NCBI RefSeq assembly: GCF_963576545.1 | Contig: NC_083641.1 | Location: 18,112,523 to 18,176,522 of the forward strand | Direction: 5' to 3' | Length of the DNA stretch: 64,000 nt | From: Limanda limanda | Lineage: Eukaryota > Chordata > Actinopteri > Pleuronectiformes > Pleuronectidae | In this document: piece by piece, positions 1 through 14,480 of the stretch | How positions within the stretch are numbered: position 1 is the first letter of the stretch | Layout of the letters: each line of letters begins with the position of its first letter | The notes under the pieces: model-generated | The model's input: the letters and a program-made list of their open reading frames with translations, nothing else | Database searches by the model: none | Told to the model about the DNA's origin: nothing | Program-made: the position numbers and the translations under genes

Positions 1-1400
1 TCCAAAAGCAAAAAATGGATTAGCCATGGTTCAGTTTGATCTGAGATCCCACTTTTTTAGTCAGGGTCAATTTTGGTCGGAGTCCACGCTGTGCTCAAGA
101 CACCTTTCACAGTTTTTGCTGAAAAGCTGATAGTTCCACATCAAACAAGGTATCATGAAAGTGCCCTTAGAAGACAATCCAATACCGTCTTACACTCCGG
201 AATGGCCGGCTTCCATATTCCACTGAACAACGCAAATCTAAAATCCTATTCATATGTATAAAGCACAGAACTTAAGAGGAATTCAATTATCTTCTCTCCA
301 TGGATAAGTGTGTGTGTGTGTGATGTGTTGCCTGTGTGTGTAGTACGTATACTCTCCATGTGTTCTAAGAGAGGTCCCAGTGGGACCAGTATCCATGTAT
401 AGACCAGCAAGGGAAAAAAAAAGAGCCGTCCACATTCAGCTATGGGTTTTCTCATATCACACACTATCAGTAAACCATACAGCCGGTCTACTGGAAGGCA
501 AATTTATGCACACACACACACATCACCGTATCATGAATGTGTCTGCAGGCAAATTATTCCGCTTCTGCTTTGACAGCATTTTCTCAGAGCCCTCAACTCA
601 CACACTGACACATCTCCATGCAGACACAGGAGACATCCTCTCCTGCTGGCTGAAAGCCAAAGACACACACACTCTCGCATAATTATCCATGCGAGGTGTG
701 TGTGGTGCAATGACACGTCTCACACACACACGCACACACAGGTGCTTGTCTGCATTTTGAAGACAAGGATGTGGAGGTTTACACAAGGTTTATGAATGTG
801 GTTGGAAGATACTACGTGTTGACAAGATGCTAATACATGTGTATCGCACATGAACATCATAACTGACCGAGATTTTTTTTTATTCAAGCCACACACACAC
901 ACCAAACATGCAGCACTTGTGGTATAATAGGAGAACATGCAGCATAAAGACAGCACAAAGAGCTGGACCTGACTGGTGACAACACTCCCATTCATCACCA
1001 TGCCCCTGAGACTCTACATCCCTCCACAGTGACAGCAGTCAGCAGAGCACACACACAGACACACGCACGCAGGCACAGTTACGTTACCAAGAGCACAAAC
1101 GCACAGCACAACAGCCCATGTCAGCACACCAGCAATCGAAAAGGGTTACTTGTTCTTGTGTTTGTGTCTTTGTGCGTATGTGTGTGTTAGTGTGAATGTG
1201 TGTGTGCTTGCGCGCTCTCGTATCCACATATATTATTCATCTGCATGCGAGCACATGAACGAAGAGTCTCTGGTAGGAGAGATAAAGGGCTTCTTTATTT
1301 CAGCCTTTCGCTCGTGTGTGAATGAATGTGTGCATGTGTGTTCTCTTCCAATCATCTATTAAAAAGACCATTGGTAAAAAGGAGGACTGGAAACCTATAG
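1..1400. repeat. CA/TG microsatellite-rich non-coding stretch
   Basis: Short (CA)n and (TG)n tracts recur on both strands at about 308-322, 509-523, 664-672, 719-740, 891-902, 1050-1075 and 1170-1205. No open frame here shows a recognisable domain or splice structure. The stretch looks like intronic or intergenic DNA with many short simple repeats. Confidence 0.6.
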
Positions 1401-2500
1401 TAGAGCTCCACTAAACGAAGCAAACATTTCTAGGACAAGGAAAAATAAAGAGGATGAGGCAGAAAAAGCGGATCAATTATCCGATGGAGAAATAAGAGAA
1501 AGTGGCAAAAGAAAGGCAATGAATGAGGGACTGAGGCTCGTTGAAGGCAAAGGAGGAGCTTGGGGGGGGCTTGCTGTTGTCATATTTTCATTTTAGTGCG
1601 CAACCTTGAATTTACCAAGAGAACATTTGCAGAATTCAGACACATAAAGTGCCAGAAAACATTACAGATCCGCCCTCCTTTGCCAGCCCACAGTACTCAG
1701 CATTCATCCTCCCCATCAGCACTAACAAGCCAACACTGTCAACGCTCACAGTGGGCTTTATTCCATCGACAACGCAGTCTGCTTCCACAAAACCAAACAT
1801 ACACGCTGGCACAGGCATACAGAATTACACATGAAAACATCGCAAAAAGAAAAAACCCAAAGAGAACAAAAATCATTCTTTTTCATATTGATACGAAAAG
1901 CCAAATTTTCTGGGCTCTCTCATCCTTCTCCATCTCTCTGTGCCTAGATAAAACACAGAGTCTAGTCATCAGATGGGCAGCAGACAAGAGGATGGGATAC
2001 GCTTCAGAAAGCAGAAGAGCATTTTTGTTTGAAGCTGTATTGTATGCTTTGAGGAGCATTCCCGTGATTCCAACTGCATGTATTCATATCTGCATGAGAA
2101 GAGGGATTAAAACCTAGTTTCATCCAGGGACCTGCAGGGACAATGAACCAGGTCTGAAGGAGTCATTGATTTTACGTTGAAAGATTGCAACTTTTAAATC
2201 ACACGATATCCAATTGTAATTATAAAAAGGCACAATTAGAAGTATCTTAACAAGCTGATGTAATCGAAAGTTTGCGCCAACAACTGTTGATTTCAGCAGC
2301 GATAATGACAATTGTTATTGGCAAATTCACTCAGCTGTAGCTAATGAATGCTAATGAAGTTAGCCTATGACTAACCGTTGTCTCATTGAAAAGCCCCCGG
2401 CTTTGCTACATGCATCTTCACTGGGTTGCTGAGGATATAAGAACTGTGTAATTTTGATGTAGAAAACATCAAGCGAAGGGGAATTGTATTTGTAATAGAC
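1401..2500. other. Non-coding stretch, no feature seen
   Basis: An open frame of about 185 codons (1,560-2,117, plus) has no recognisable domain, and its composition is that of random AT-rich DNA. I see no RNA gene or convincing exon. The part after about 2,120 may already belong to the old repeat described next. Confidence 0.4.
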
Positions 2501-2965
2501 CAGCTGAGTGTTGTAACATTTAATTGGTCTGAAATCAAAGAAACATCCCCACTTCCTCCCATTGTCCAAAAATGAAGCCAAAAATTCCCTAACACAGGGT
2601 GAAGCCATCTTGAGAATTTGCCAGAGTTTGCACAATCGTGATCGTGTTGTGGAGCCGCTATAACAAGGTCTCATACAAAGACATGCTCGACCAATCGCTA
2701 GTATGTCTCAGCTGTCAATCATGATGCTCCACACCAATTTTATAGCATCAAATAACCAAAACTAACCAAACTTACTGATGAGAACTACCTTAAATGACAG
2801 AAGCCATCATTCAAGGTTTATTTTGTTTAGTCCATGTCCCAGACACTAACATGCAGGATAAAGGGACCTCAACTGCTTCCAGCCGTGAGAGGGTGATCAA
2901 GACTATTTGGCTTCACTTTTTCAGAGTTGTCTTTTCGTCCATATTTATGTACAGTCTATGTGTAA
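2500..2965 (-). repeat. Decayed non-autonomous DNA-transposon-like repeat
   Basis: The stretch ends near 2,945-2,961 with a variant of a motif I know from many dispersed teleost repeats, which on the minus strand reads as an end beginning CATAGACTGTACATAAAT. Upstream text (chance-like reading frames, phrases such as cttcctcccattgtccaaaaatgaagcc) also fits that repeat class. No target-site duplication could be fixed. The family assignment rests on memory, so class and borders are tentative. Confidence 0.4.
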
Positions 2966-3010
2966 GATAGGAAGATAGCTGCAAGCTAGACAGTTGTTGG
3001 GTGTAATTGT

Positions 3011-3037
3011 CCGACAGCTGGAGGAGAGAGCTGTCGG
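3011..3037. repeat. Perfect 9-bp inverted repeat (hairpin)
   Basis: Positions 3,011-3,019 (ccgacagct) pair perfectly with 3,029-3,037 (agctgtcgg) across a 9-nt loop. The stem is too short for a microRNA precursor. It may be part of an old repeat. Confidence 0.5.
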
Positions 3038-4200
3038 GTTGTATTTAAGAAGGAGGTCCTGTTTTTTAGGCTTTTCAGTTTAAAGATTTAAAGCTATGAA
3101 GCAGCTAGCGAGCCCTGTCAAGTAAAATAAATCAACGTTAAAGCAGCTACAGTATCGAGCTGTTAACTGTTCCAGTGAGTGTAACCTGTTATTATCCTAA
3201 CTGGCGAACTACGCAGCTTGAAAATATGTACATTACTGAAAAATTTTGAGCACTATATCACTTACATGTGTTACTTGATTATATTCATGTTCAAAACAAG
3301 ACAGGTTTATGGTGATGTGACTGACTGGTGATCTGGTTTCTTTAGCAACCACACCCACAACCTACCGGAGCTGCAGTACGACTGTGATAACGATCAACGT
3401 GTCTCCTAAAGGAACTCTATTGCCCTGGTCCCAGAGGTTTACAAAAGAACTACATGTTGTGTATGTATGTGCAGACACTGAAGGAGAAACTACCGCACAG
3501 AGCTTCTATATTTTACGAGAAAACCTATTAAAGCCCATCATGCATGTATTAAAGTGGTGCAGTGCAGGGATTCAGGGATTTGTAGTGTCTGTGTATTAAC
3601 ATGTTTCCAGCTCAAAATCTCAGGCTGCTATCTCGTGGACTGAAACAAAAGAGGGTAGTAACTGTGTGCACGCACTTCCATAGGCAGAAAGACGCACACA
3701 CGCGTAAGTGCACACACAAATACCCACAATAGAAAGTCGGTCAATGAATGGGAGGGGGCCGGCAGACTAACAGGTGCTGTGTTGGTGGAAGATATTGCTT
3801 CTGTCCACCTCAGCGTTTCTAAACACTCAGTTATCTTGCCTCTCCACAGGAGGAGGTCATTCCTTTTCACTTTTCTCCTGTGCATCATCGTCCTCCCCTG
3901 AATTTTCTTTCCCCTTCTTGCTCCTGCCGCTTTCTCCCGTCTCATTTATCTTCTCCCCACCTATCCTTTTATATCCTTCCTCCTTTTCCATTTTTTCCAC
4001 TGCGTTCTCCTGCTTTTCCTTTTCCACTCCCCTCCTTCCTCGCCGTCTCCCGCGCTCGCAGCGGAACAGTCCATTCAGCAACAAAACAAAGCTGCCTACA
4101 GCATCACACACTGGCTAATCAAGCGAGACCAGAATGCAGCAGCCCTTAGATCCGCTAAACAGCACCACGATACTGGGCAGCACTGGGACTCTGGTACAGC

Positions 4201-4220
4201 GGGGGGGGGGGGGGGGGGGG
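4201..4220. repeat. Poly-G tract, 20 bases
   Basis: Twenty consecutive G residues occur on the plus strand. Such a run can form a G-quadruplex and is prone to length error in sequencing. No gene boundary is evident next to it. Confidence 0.9.
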
Positions 4221-7200
4221 TTTGTCACGTAAGGATGAGAGGCAGCGGGAGACAGATGTGCACATGACAATATTACCTGATAAGTGTTTGCGGATGATAA
4301 GAGCCAAAAGTAATTTTCATACCAAAGCTGCAGGATGTGTTGTGTCTGTAGATGTGCCTCACCTAAATTAATGCAAATATATACTATCAAGCTAAAAATG
4401 GTTAAAGCAATGAGTTGGACAGTACAAAAGGATAAAAGGTAAAGGCGCGGCAGACAGGAGGGCTGGAGGAGGGCATGGACGAGAGGCAGAAAGATAATGG
4501 GGTGAAGAAAACTCCCTGACAGACCATCACTAGTGAGGAATCGCATTCATGACGATGATGAAACCCAACAATGGTCCGTTGCAATCTCCTCCTGGACCGA
4601 GGATGAGCGTTTTACAAGCCGGCAATGCCAGCCACTCCTCTGCGAAGGAAAATAACTGCTGTTCGGCTTCAGGGAAAATTCAAAACATGACAAAGAAAGC
4701 TGGTCCTGCAAGATGCAGAGATAGGAGAGATATGTAAACACAGCAGCACAGCAACAAGAGAGAGGGGGCAACATCAAGCGCTGGGATGCGAACAAAGCGT
4801 TACTGTAAGCTGGCAAAAAGTTGAAATCACTCATCCACCTATATGAATAAATATTCACACACATCGTCAGTGCACAGATTGATCTCCGAAGGGATCAGAG
4901 GGTGTTGGTGACATGAGAAACTTGTCCTCTTCGTACTGCAGTAGGAAGAGTGAGGGCCTGAGAACAAGGCCGGGGAAGAGGGTGGAGGTAGAGTGTTCAA
5001 CTACAGCACACTCTGCCAAATATGTTATGATAACACTCACCGCTTCCCCCTGGTTCCTAGTCTGGCTTCAACCTTTTGATTTTTGAGCCATTATTGCCAA
5101 AACCTCAGCTGCCACTATAGGGTTTTCTTTGTTTATTTGATGTGCATCATTGTTTCCTGATTTATGTGTTAAGGTGGTGATAGAATGACAAGAACTCAAA
5201 GGTGTGCACCTGCAGCAAGTTTTAAGTTGTATCATGTTGTCCAGTATCATGATAAGAGAGAGTAGACTTTTTTAAATCGCAATATCGGTCTTGGTTTCTG
5301 AATCTTTACAGCCGGATTTGTATGATCATTGTACACATATATTTATACATATTCACCACCATGCGACTGAAGTCTATTTTGAGTTCCTAGTTTTCAATTT
5401 GAATAAACTGTCTAACTACCCATCTCATCTTGATTGTGAATGTTGTCCTCAACATGTACTTTGAAAACCACGTTAACATAAAGAGAACGCAAACAGAGCT
5501 CAAACAGAAAAAGGGCTTAAAGTAATCTTGCCTGTTCCTTTGTTACATTACCAACCAATGAAAAATAGAAAATAACAGTCCCCTGTCGAGACAGAGTATT
5601 ACATTAACCCCCCGTCAAAAAACAAATAGCCATTATTAGACTAACATTTTTGGGAGAATTGAAAAAGCAATTTATAAAACATGTGCTTTAGACCTTTAAT
5701 ATGTTGATTTAACATTGGGCAGAGCAAGGCAAGCTGTTTCCTTCTGTTTCTACATTCAAGCTAAGCTAATTGGCCATTTCATGTTCAAGGGACACATGTG
5801 AATGGCATTGATCTCTTCATCTTTTCTCCGAGGAAAGCTATTTAGCATATTTCACAAAATATCAAAGTCAGCACCTAAAAGTCAAATCCTAAATTTTCTA
5901 AATGAGTTTCATTTTGGATTAGTGATATTCTGAGGGTGGTGTTAATAGCTTCAGGGGTTTGAGGGTTGTAATGCAGGCAGGACAGAATGTCTGGGAGTGA
6001 TGGAGGGATGGAAGGGATATCGGAGGAAACCGTGGTATGACAGTGAAGAAGACACGGGAGAGTGTGGTGTGAGGAGGAGAGAGTGTGATGGCAGGTAGCA
6101 GAGAGGAGAGCGTGTAGTGAGACGGAGAGGTGCATGAGATGGTGTGGAGGAGAGGAGAGTGTGATGGCAGGATGGGATTTGAGTCTTTTAACTTCATTAG
6201 TTCTGCCTCAGTCTGGGGTCTGTAGATTATGTCTAATTAAGCAGCTTAACATGGCTTAAAAAGCACCACACAGAAAGCACAAGAGCCTTATCTGTCAACC
6301 TGCTCAAACGATTCTCCGCTTCCGCTTTTCTTCCCGTGGCAGACGAACATAAATTCCCTTTGCATGGCCTTTGTGCGAGAGAGATTAGAGGCTCTGACAT
6401 TGGCGCGAGCTGGATAGCTAGCAGCGGCAGCGATAGCGGTGTGGGCTGTGGAGAGAGAGCCTGTGTGGCGAGCGGTGGCGGAGGCAAACGCTTCCTTTCA
6501 GACTGCAGGGGGAGAGAGTCAATAAAGAAGGGTGGGGCTCAACACAAGTTCTACTGTTCTTCTAATCATTACTGGTACACCGGCAAAAACGAGGCCATAC
6601 AGTCTGCTCATTCTCAGAGTGTAACAAGAGGCCACCAACCAGTGAAGCTCAAGTAATGCTCTCAAATTAAAAAGGTGATTAGTTGCTCAACAGGTGTATG
6701 AGCCAAAGAGAATCAATATTCCCTCCAAAATACTGAGATGGTTAATAGGAACAGCTGTGTTAACATCATATCCTGGTTTATAAAGCTGGATAAAACGCTC
6801 ATCCCGGCTTTGAGAAACCTGGACAGACTCACTGCTGTATGAGAACAAGTCGATGTTTCCGACTGAGGTCATGAGTCGTCAGCTAGGTACTAAAACCGTT
6901 TTAAGACATGACTGCGGGTAATTTCCCAAAAATTGGGTTCGGAGTTTACCAAGAATCTGCTTTTCACACAACGTGTCGGCTCTTATCACTACAAACTCCT
7001 TCGACGTCTTCGTAGGTGTCTTCTACGTGTGTGTCACCGCCTTTTCAGCGGGAGATCATTTTGCGTTTGTCGGGCGTAAGAAGTGTCATCATAACCCCCG
7101 CTCCCTCTCGGCAAATCCTGCGGTGGAACTATCTGTTGTGATCTCATATAGAATTCTCCTTAATTTCTACGGACTTTTTCCGCCTGGCCCCCTGGTATAA

Positions 7201-9819
7201 ACATAATCCAGAGCCCAACACTCTGACAATTAAGTTCAGTGAATATCTGAAAACAGCTTTAGTGACGTCCCAAAGATCGATCCCACCACTGTTTGAATCC
7301 TCAAACTGCACCACCTAAAACTATTAGAGTCATAACTCATGTTGCAATAAACATCAGGGGCTTGTTTTGAATGTATTTTGTCTAATATGGCCAAAACCAA
7401 CAGTGAAAACTTGGATATTGTAATGGCTGAAGAGAAAATCATATTGGGGTAGGGAGACCCGTCCACAAACGTGAAGGTCGGTGTGTGCGATCTCCAGCAC
7501 CTCCAGTCTGCATTTTCTTTTGGCAAGATAATAAATTTAAATTGCACCTGACGGCGGTACCAACAGTGTTTGTAAGGTTTGTGATAGCGCTGTATAAATG
7601 TGCGAATGTGCCTTCTACTGCAAAGCGCTTCAAGTGGTTGATAAGACCGGCAAAGCCCTGTAGAAATACATTTGTATTTACTTCTGCAGAATATAGTTTG
7701 AAGCATCATCACTTTAGCCACACAATGCTTCATGTATTAAAGGGGGTTGTGACACATTTTACCTACATTGCACTTTTCCTTATATGTTTGATGAATTATT
7801 CAGCTCATTATAAAAAAACCTTTACCAATCAACATTATTTCTGCTGGACTGGGTGAAATGCTGAAACACCTCATCACAACAGCACAGCACTTAAACACAC
7901 TTCAAATGAAAAGTGTGTTTGTGTGCATTTCCGTTCCACCTCTTACTACACACCACCTTTTCATTATGGAGCTGGAGTACCGTCCCAGTGACAGACACAT
8001 TGGGTGACGTCAGAAACGCTTGGCCGCCGTATGTCAGCTCAGAGCGACTACGCTGACTGTTATACAAGACTGAGGAGGAGTTATCATGAGCTGCAACGAA
8101 ACACAGGAGGTCACAGGGAATTTGGCTCCATGACAATGCAACATCCACCCCACCTCAGGGAAGTGTGTTCCCAGACAGAGCTACACAAAAAACACCCCTC
8201 TTTCCCACTATCTATCTCACTCCTTAACTTTCTTTCCTTCTACCTCAGCCACGCTGGTCAGCAAAAATAAAACCACGTGCAGACAAACGAATTCCCTCTA
8301 ACCCAGGAACACTATGCAGGATGTACAAAAATTGCATCCTGTGTAATTTCAGTTTGGGCAAAGTAAAATGGCTGCCCTCAAAACAGGTCCATCTTGTTAA
8401 CATGCACAAACACACCAGGGGATACTGGAAACTGCACGCGCACACGCACATGCAAACATACACATACACACACACAAACTTGCTGTAATGTGCAAATGTT
8501 AATGAGTAGCCTAAGAGCGAAAGCCTGAAAGATTCTTATTCTGACACCAACTCATCAAAGTCACTACAGGTGCGACGCCTATAGGCTGAGAAAAAAAAAA
8601 AGGTTACAAAAAAGGAATTACAGAATGAGAGGAAAGAGAGAGGGGGGGGGAGTAGAGGACAATGGTTTGAGAGAAGAGAAGAGCCAGGTAGAGATAAAGA
8701 GATAAAGTCAAAGCCTGACTGATCTAGTGAAGAGAAAGAGAGTGCAGGACTTGGAACGGAGGGAGAGATGAAGAGAGAGCTGCTATCTGATAGAAGGGAT
8801 TTTGCCTTCCCTGGAACAGTAATTTACTAAAGCCATCCTACAGAGGCCCATCAGTAGCGATCTGCTGGCAGATTAGGCGACAAAATCTCATCCCTCGCTC
8901 TCCCTCCAGCCAATCAGCGACAGGCGGCGAGCGCAGGGGCAGATGATGAGGGGAGGACAGAGGAGGGGAGGGACTAAATTTCCTGTCTCAGTCTGTTGAA
9001 TTTAGGAAGGCCACATACATAAACACAGATGCACACATGCACGCAGAGCACATACAGGAGATTGGATTGGAGTTGGAGCTATCACTGTTGCATTTTCCCA
9101 CCCTCAGGATACAGCAGCTAACTCTGTTTGGTCGCAGGAGCTGGGGATTTGTCATTTATAATCAGTTTTCTGCTCGTTTCCCCTGAACTCACTTGTCCTC
9201 TTTGCAGTTTGTATCCTGCCCCAAAGGTCTTTGCAGCATTCCTCAGTTGTATTGGTCCGGCGACTCTACCCTGCTCCTTCCTCCCTGACTCTCCTACCAC
9301 TTTGCCTCTAACATTGGACGGGTTTTGTTCTAGTTTGTGCAGTAAATGTATTTAACCGTTTGGCGCATTTGGACCAAAGATAAAATGGTTTGGAAACCAA
9401 AAGGTCTGTTCCCGATTGGAAACCCCAAAAAAATCTGGTTCCAGAGCAAACCGCACTGATGTCTGTGAAAGAGGCGATGAAGAAGGGAACAATGGGGGAA
9501 GTATGTGAGGAGTTGACTAAAAAAGCCTGAATCTGTTAAAAGAACACATACTCTGGTACTCCGTATGATCCACCATCTTGTGCCGGATTGATTTATTGGT
9601 ATCGAGGTTAATGTTTGCAGAAATGTGCAAATATGAATATCGGTGTTTTACAGAATAAACAATGCAGAAAATAACTTTATTTTCATAATAAAGGTCCTAA
9701 CTGTTTGACTGTATTTGTGTTTTCTTATAATTTGCATTTATTCATAAGAAAGTTGGTTATGGTTCAAATTCTACATATATTATCTGTTCAGTTTTCCTGT
9801 CGTTTCCCCTGGCTGAAAG

Positions 9820-9906
9820 TCTATTTCAATAAATATACAGAGACAAATGTTTCTTCTACGTGTACACATGCTTGGCCAATAAATATAATTCTGATTCAGA
9901 ATCAGT
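9820..9906 (+). mobile_element. LINE-like 3' tail fragment
   Basis: The phrase cttggccaataaatataatt followed by repeats of ctgattc is the usual 3' end of teleost L2/CR1-like LINE copies, which end in short tandem repeats rather than poly-A. Only the tail is evident; no reverse-transcriptase reading frame precedes it. The assignment is from memory of the family. Confidence 0.4.
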
Positions 9907-12900
9907 CCATTTTTTAAAATATACATATCATTTCTTACTTCCTAATATCGACATTGACATCGTCCTGAAAAATCCTTTGTGGACGGGCTCTTCTTGCTAC
10001 TTCTGTTCACTTTCTCTGTGCACTGTGCAATGCCCTTTGTTAATGACAAATCCTCAATTACAATGGTAACATGGTGGAAACACGGGTTGATTCACTGGGT
10101 AGCACCAAGACTCTGAGAACTCTGAACAGATCCAGTTTAAAAACCAGAGCAAATTTAGTGGAAAAAGGATTTTAGTGGAAAAAGGATATCAGTGTGTCTG
10201 TTTCCAACCCCTCCCTCTTTCCAGTTCCCTCTCTCCATGCACTGCAGAGGTCTGTCAAGTGCCCCAGCTGTGCAAGCAGTGAGAACTGTTACCATGGTAC
10301 ATCATTGCCGAGCCCCAGGAGCACCGCCCCTCATGGGGCTCACAGGGTCTCACAACCGCTGCACAAGTGTTAAGCATACGATGTTAAACATTACAGAACG
10401 AGTCGACAACCCAGCGTGTGCCAGGCTGCTAGAACAGAAGTGGCAAACTTCCACAGCATGAAACGCAAATCTCGACCTAACAAATTCCTGATTACTATTG
10501 AAATTAGCCAAAACAAGGACAGTCTGCAGAATAATTTTGTTTTTAATATATCACACAGTCATGAATGAGCTCTATTTGGCGATAGAGGAGCGAGAGAACA
10601 TCGACATCCTGTGTCTCCCTCTTTAGCACTGACATGTGAAGAAAACAAACAAAGTATAAACAACAGTGAGCGGTTCCTTTCCTCTCTATGCCATCACTGC
10701 TTCCCCTCTCCCCCCCTTGGAACTGCTGCCCAACCTCACAGGATCCCTGAGGACCCCCCCCTCTCTCTCTGAGGAGACGGCTGACATCACCCACCCATGT
10801 CTCCTGTCAACTGTGACCTCTGGAGGAGCAGGCGGAGGGGAAAGGAGGAAAAGGAAAAGGCCTGAGATGTAAGCTGCGCTCTGTGGTCTAAAAGCTGCAT
10901 GTGAACACTCTCCAGAGTTGCACAATTTCCTAGAATCTGATCCAATAAGTCCAAACAGCAGGGACAGAGAGGGGGTATATTTACATGGAGAATTATTGTG
11001 GATGGGAGTCTCTGTAATATACGAGTATGTTGAAACAGGGCTTGCTGAAGGTCTGACAGTGTGCTCGTGCGTAAGGCCTGATTAATGGTTCATGGACAGG
11101 TTAAACTAGTCTCAGGCACTTGTTTGGGTGGTTCCACCAAATAGCACAAAAACAAGAGGTGCCATGCAATCAAACAAGCGTGACTCAAAACAATCTGACA
11201 GGTTTGGGTCACACCTAAGCTGATGGCTTTGATATACTCTTAGATTTCTCTTGCATTTCTTGTCCAATTTGATCAACTCTTGTCATTCCTACTTACTTCC
11301 CTCTTCTCCTCTTGATCTTTCAGACATTCTCATTCGTATTCTCGCAATGTATGCCCAGCAGTAGGAAGGTAAAATAGAAGCATCAACATCATCTTTATAA
11401 TGTTAACTTCTGTTTTTGTCATTTTATGGCTGACATTTGACAGGAAACTCATAAAGGCAAAGTAATTGACTATTATTTCTGCCACAGTAACTGTGACTGT
11501 TCATTTACGAGACAACAATGAGAATGGAACGCCATTCAATCACCGGTCCCAAACATGACGAGACTCACTGCTGGCTTTGTTTAAAATCATTATTTTAAAG
11601 GTTGACGTTTGTTTCATTGTGCATTTCACCAAATCAAAATCCCATCTATCACAAAGAGGTTGTTTACAACATTCCTTCACCATGTCTATTTGTTGTGTAT
11701 TGCAACATATGGAGGAAGAACCAGCACGAGGTAATTAGGTGTTACAGCAGTCAATATGCATTTTACAAACTGTTATCTAAGGTCATGCGGAAACTATGCA
11801 GTCAGGGCAGAACTGGACTTGTGGGTAAAAGTAAAAAGCAGTTCCAGTTTTAAGCAGTTAAAACAACATTGTTTTCGATTGTGCTGATAAGAAGCATTGG
11901 TAGTGTTGTATCTGTAATAATGGACGTGGCAGATGAAGAGACCCTGATAACAGTTATAGACTTTATGTTTGTTGTCATGTTGAAAAGTCTTTTGACCACG
12001 CTACAGAATCTGCCACTACAGGCTGAGGATTCTCATCAATCAGATCTCATCAACAACTGTAAACAAAAGAAACATTTCCCAACAGTATTTTCCCGCAATC
12101 ACTGTAAGATAAAAAGGGCATTAGTCATTCAGAGTCACTAGTGATTAACCACCTGCCTTTCGGAGAAACTGCATGACTGAAAACAAAAACAAGCAGGCAG
12201 AGCCATACGCTGACAGATTCCCTCACCTGCAGGAGCCCCAGACTATTATGATGGACAGATTATCTTAACTGTGTGGGTTTCACTTAGAATCAGCAGGTCA
12301 AGTAAATTCAGTGTGATTCAGACTAAGAAATCTGCAGATTATCTTTCTTGATTAATAAATCGATAATTTAGTGTTTAAATTGTCAGCAAACAGTGAAAAA
12401 CATTATTAGAGTCCAAGCTAACATATTGAAATGTCTTGAGCTCTGAAATCTATCTAAGTAAAACAAATGTTTCGACTATTACTCCAACTAACTCAAGTAA
12501 GCTTGGTCACCCTTGAGTTGCATTGTGGGATATGTAGGATCCAGTGTTTTTGGAGCTTGAATTGTTCTGAGCACAAAAAGTCAGTGTCCCATTTGTGACC
12601 ATTTCGAGCATTATTGCATAAATATGTTTCGCTTGTGTGTGTCCCAAGATTTCATGAAAATAAATCACTTATTTAATAATTTTGTCATTATTTGGTAAAA
12701 AGTATATTCTACCTTTCATGTTTCACTTTAGAAACTCACATCCTCATGTACAAATGCTAGTCCACGTGTAAAGAGGGACACGCTTCCGCCACTCTCTGTA
12801 ATATACACAGACTCCTCACCTTTCCACGAAACACTGTGACCTAAATAACACATTAACTTCTAATAAGTCATCTAGACGGATGACGAGTCAATACAAGAAC

Positions 12901-14099
12901 TGTGCAGACAAATGGTCTGACAAATAAACACACCAAGCTGAGATTCACCTTTCTCCCGTCTCATGTTCTCTCTGGCAGTCACATGAATTTAAGCTGCAAC
13001 AGGCCCGGCTCGTCCTGACCTGACAAACTGCATTCCCAACGACCTTTTCCCTCATTGTGCAAAAAGGCCTGAAATCTCCTCTCTCCAACAACTGTGACTA
13101 ACACGAGCCGTGGTGTGGCGAAGGCTGTCCTTACTCTCCCTCTGAAACAACCCTCCAACCCAAAAACAACCCCTACAAATGTTTACATTCTTCAGCCATG
13201 TTTCCCTTATTTTTATCTTCACAACTCATGACATGTTAGTCGGCAACAAAGGAAGAGGCATGAATCCAGCAGCCAGAAGTTTTTTGTCTTTACAATCAGC
13301 AATGATATATCAGTGTAACAGCATCATTAGAAATAGAAACAGCAACAAAAACTATAGTTGGGGTTTTCAGCCTGAAAAATATCTGACTATCCCACTTTTG
13401 AACCCCATGAACGGTAACTTCAATAAGATAATCTCATCCTGTTTGAACGATTTCACACGACCTCAACTCCACTTGTATTCCCTGTAAAACTTGCTACAAC
13501 ATGATCTGTGAGAGATTGCCTCTGACAGTCTGCACAATACTGTTTCGGTCAGCTGATCTTTGATAACTGCAAAGTATGAAATACAGTTTTGGAGTTGAAA
13601 ATGAAACGAGGGAGACACCAGCCCTCATCAGGAATGCTACAAAATGGTGGATCCTCAGGAGCTGCTGCAGCACTGCAACAGGAAATGAACTCTGACATAA
13701 ACGCTATGGACCTTGGGGCCCCTACTGCATCCTGGGAAATTATGGCACTGAGAAGAGAAATGACCCATGTAAGCCCCGTGAAAACCCAACTCGGAGCGAA
13801 TCCATTTTCAGTCCTCAAAATGCCACAGTGGACATTATTCAACATTCATGGCGCTATTTTCTAATTGCCCCTAGATTCATGCATTACAGGTGATTCATCA
13901 CTGAGAGGGTTTATTTAGCACAAATAAATGTGCTGTTTGCTCAACAGTACCAATCGCAGTAATGAGGGCGAAACCAGGCCAACGCAGGGACTGCCAGAAA
14001 TCACGGTCTGTCTTTCATTCATGCAGATGGGCTGGACAGTCAGTAACAAAAGGAGAAGCACAGAGATAGACCGTGTGAGCAGTAATAGGAATGACAGTG

Positions 14100-14480
14100 A
14101 GTGTTATCATCCTCAGAAAGCATTACACAGTACTACGCAGACTGCTTTGGGTGTGCCTCCTCAATCGTTTAAATCCATCTTTGCCTCTGACGCCGCCGTT
14201 AGTCGCCGCTCTCTGCTCTATGGCCGGTTTCCAAGCCGTTAGACAATAGTATGGACATAATTAGCTAAGTGGTGGCTGGATGACAGGCAGTGGCGCTGCA
14301 ATCGATAACGGCAGGCCCAGCCATCTGCAGGGGTTGAGCTGTGCTTACTCATCAGCCCTGGGCTTGCACGAGCCCTGGCTCAGGCCAGAATGTGGGAGTG
14401 GGCCAGATAAAAGACGTGAAGGTGTCTGGGGCTCCCGGCCGGTGATAACGAATGGCTATGAACAGCCACCTTATCTTCTC
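14100..14480. promoter_or_regulatory. Candidate cis-regulatory island
   Basis: This island has no simple repeats, mixed GC content, several TAAT/ATTA and GATAA-type sites (for example cagataaaag at 14,404 and ggtgataacg at 14,441), and no open frame with coding character. It stands out from the AT-rich flanks. Conservation in other fish is not visible here, so the call is an inference from texture only. Confidence 0.2.

Larger units (their letters stand above)
2966..8500. other. Non-coding stretch with a few low-repeat islands
   Basis: No exon, tRNA or other RNA gene could be supported. A pyrimidine-rich strip lies at about 3,860-4,060. A stretch at 6,230-6,500 is free of simple repeats and mixed in composition, which would suit a conserved regulatory element, but this cannot be shown without aligned genomes. 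The remainder is AT-rich with scattered CA tracts (for example 8,440-8,480). Confidence 0.4.

Noticed and set aside
1560..2117. 185-codon open frame on the plus strand
   Set aside because: No domain, no splice context and a composition like its flanks; consistent with chance.
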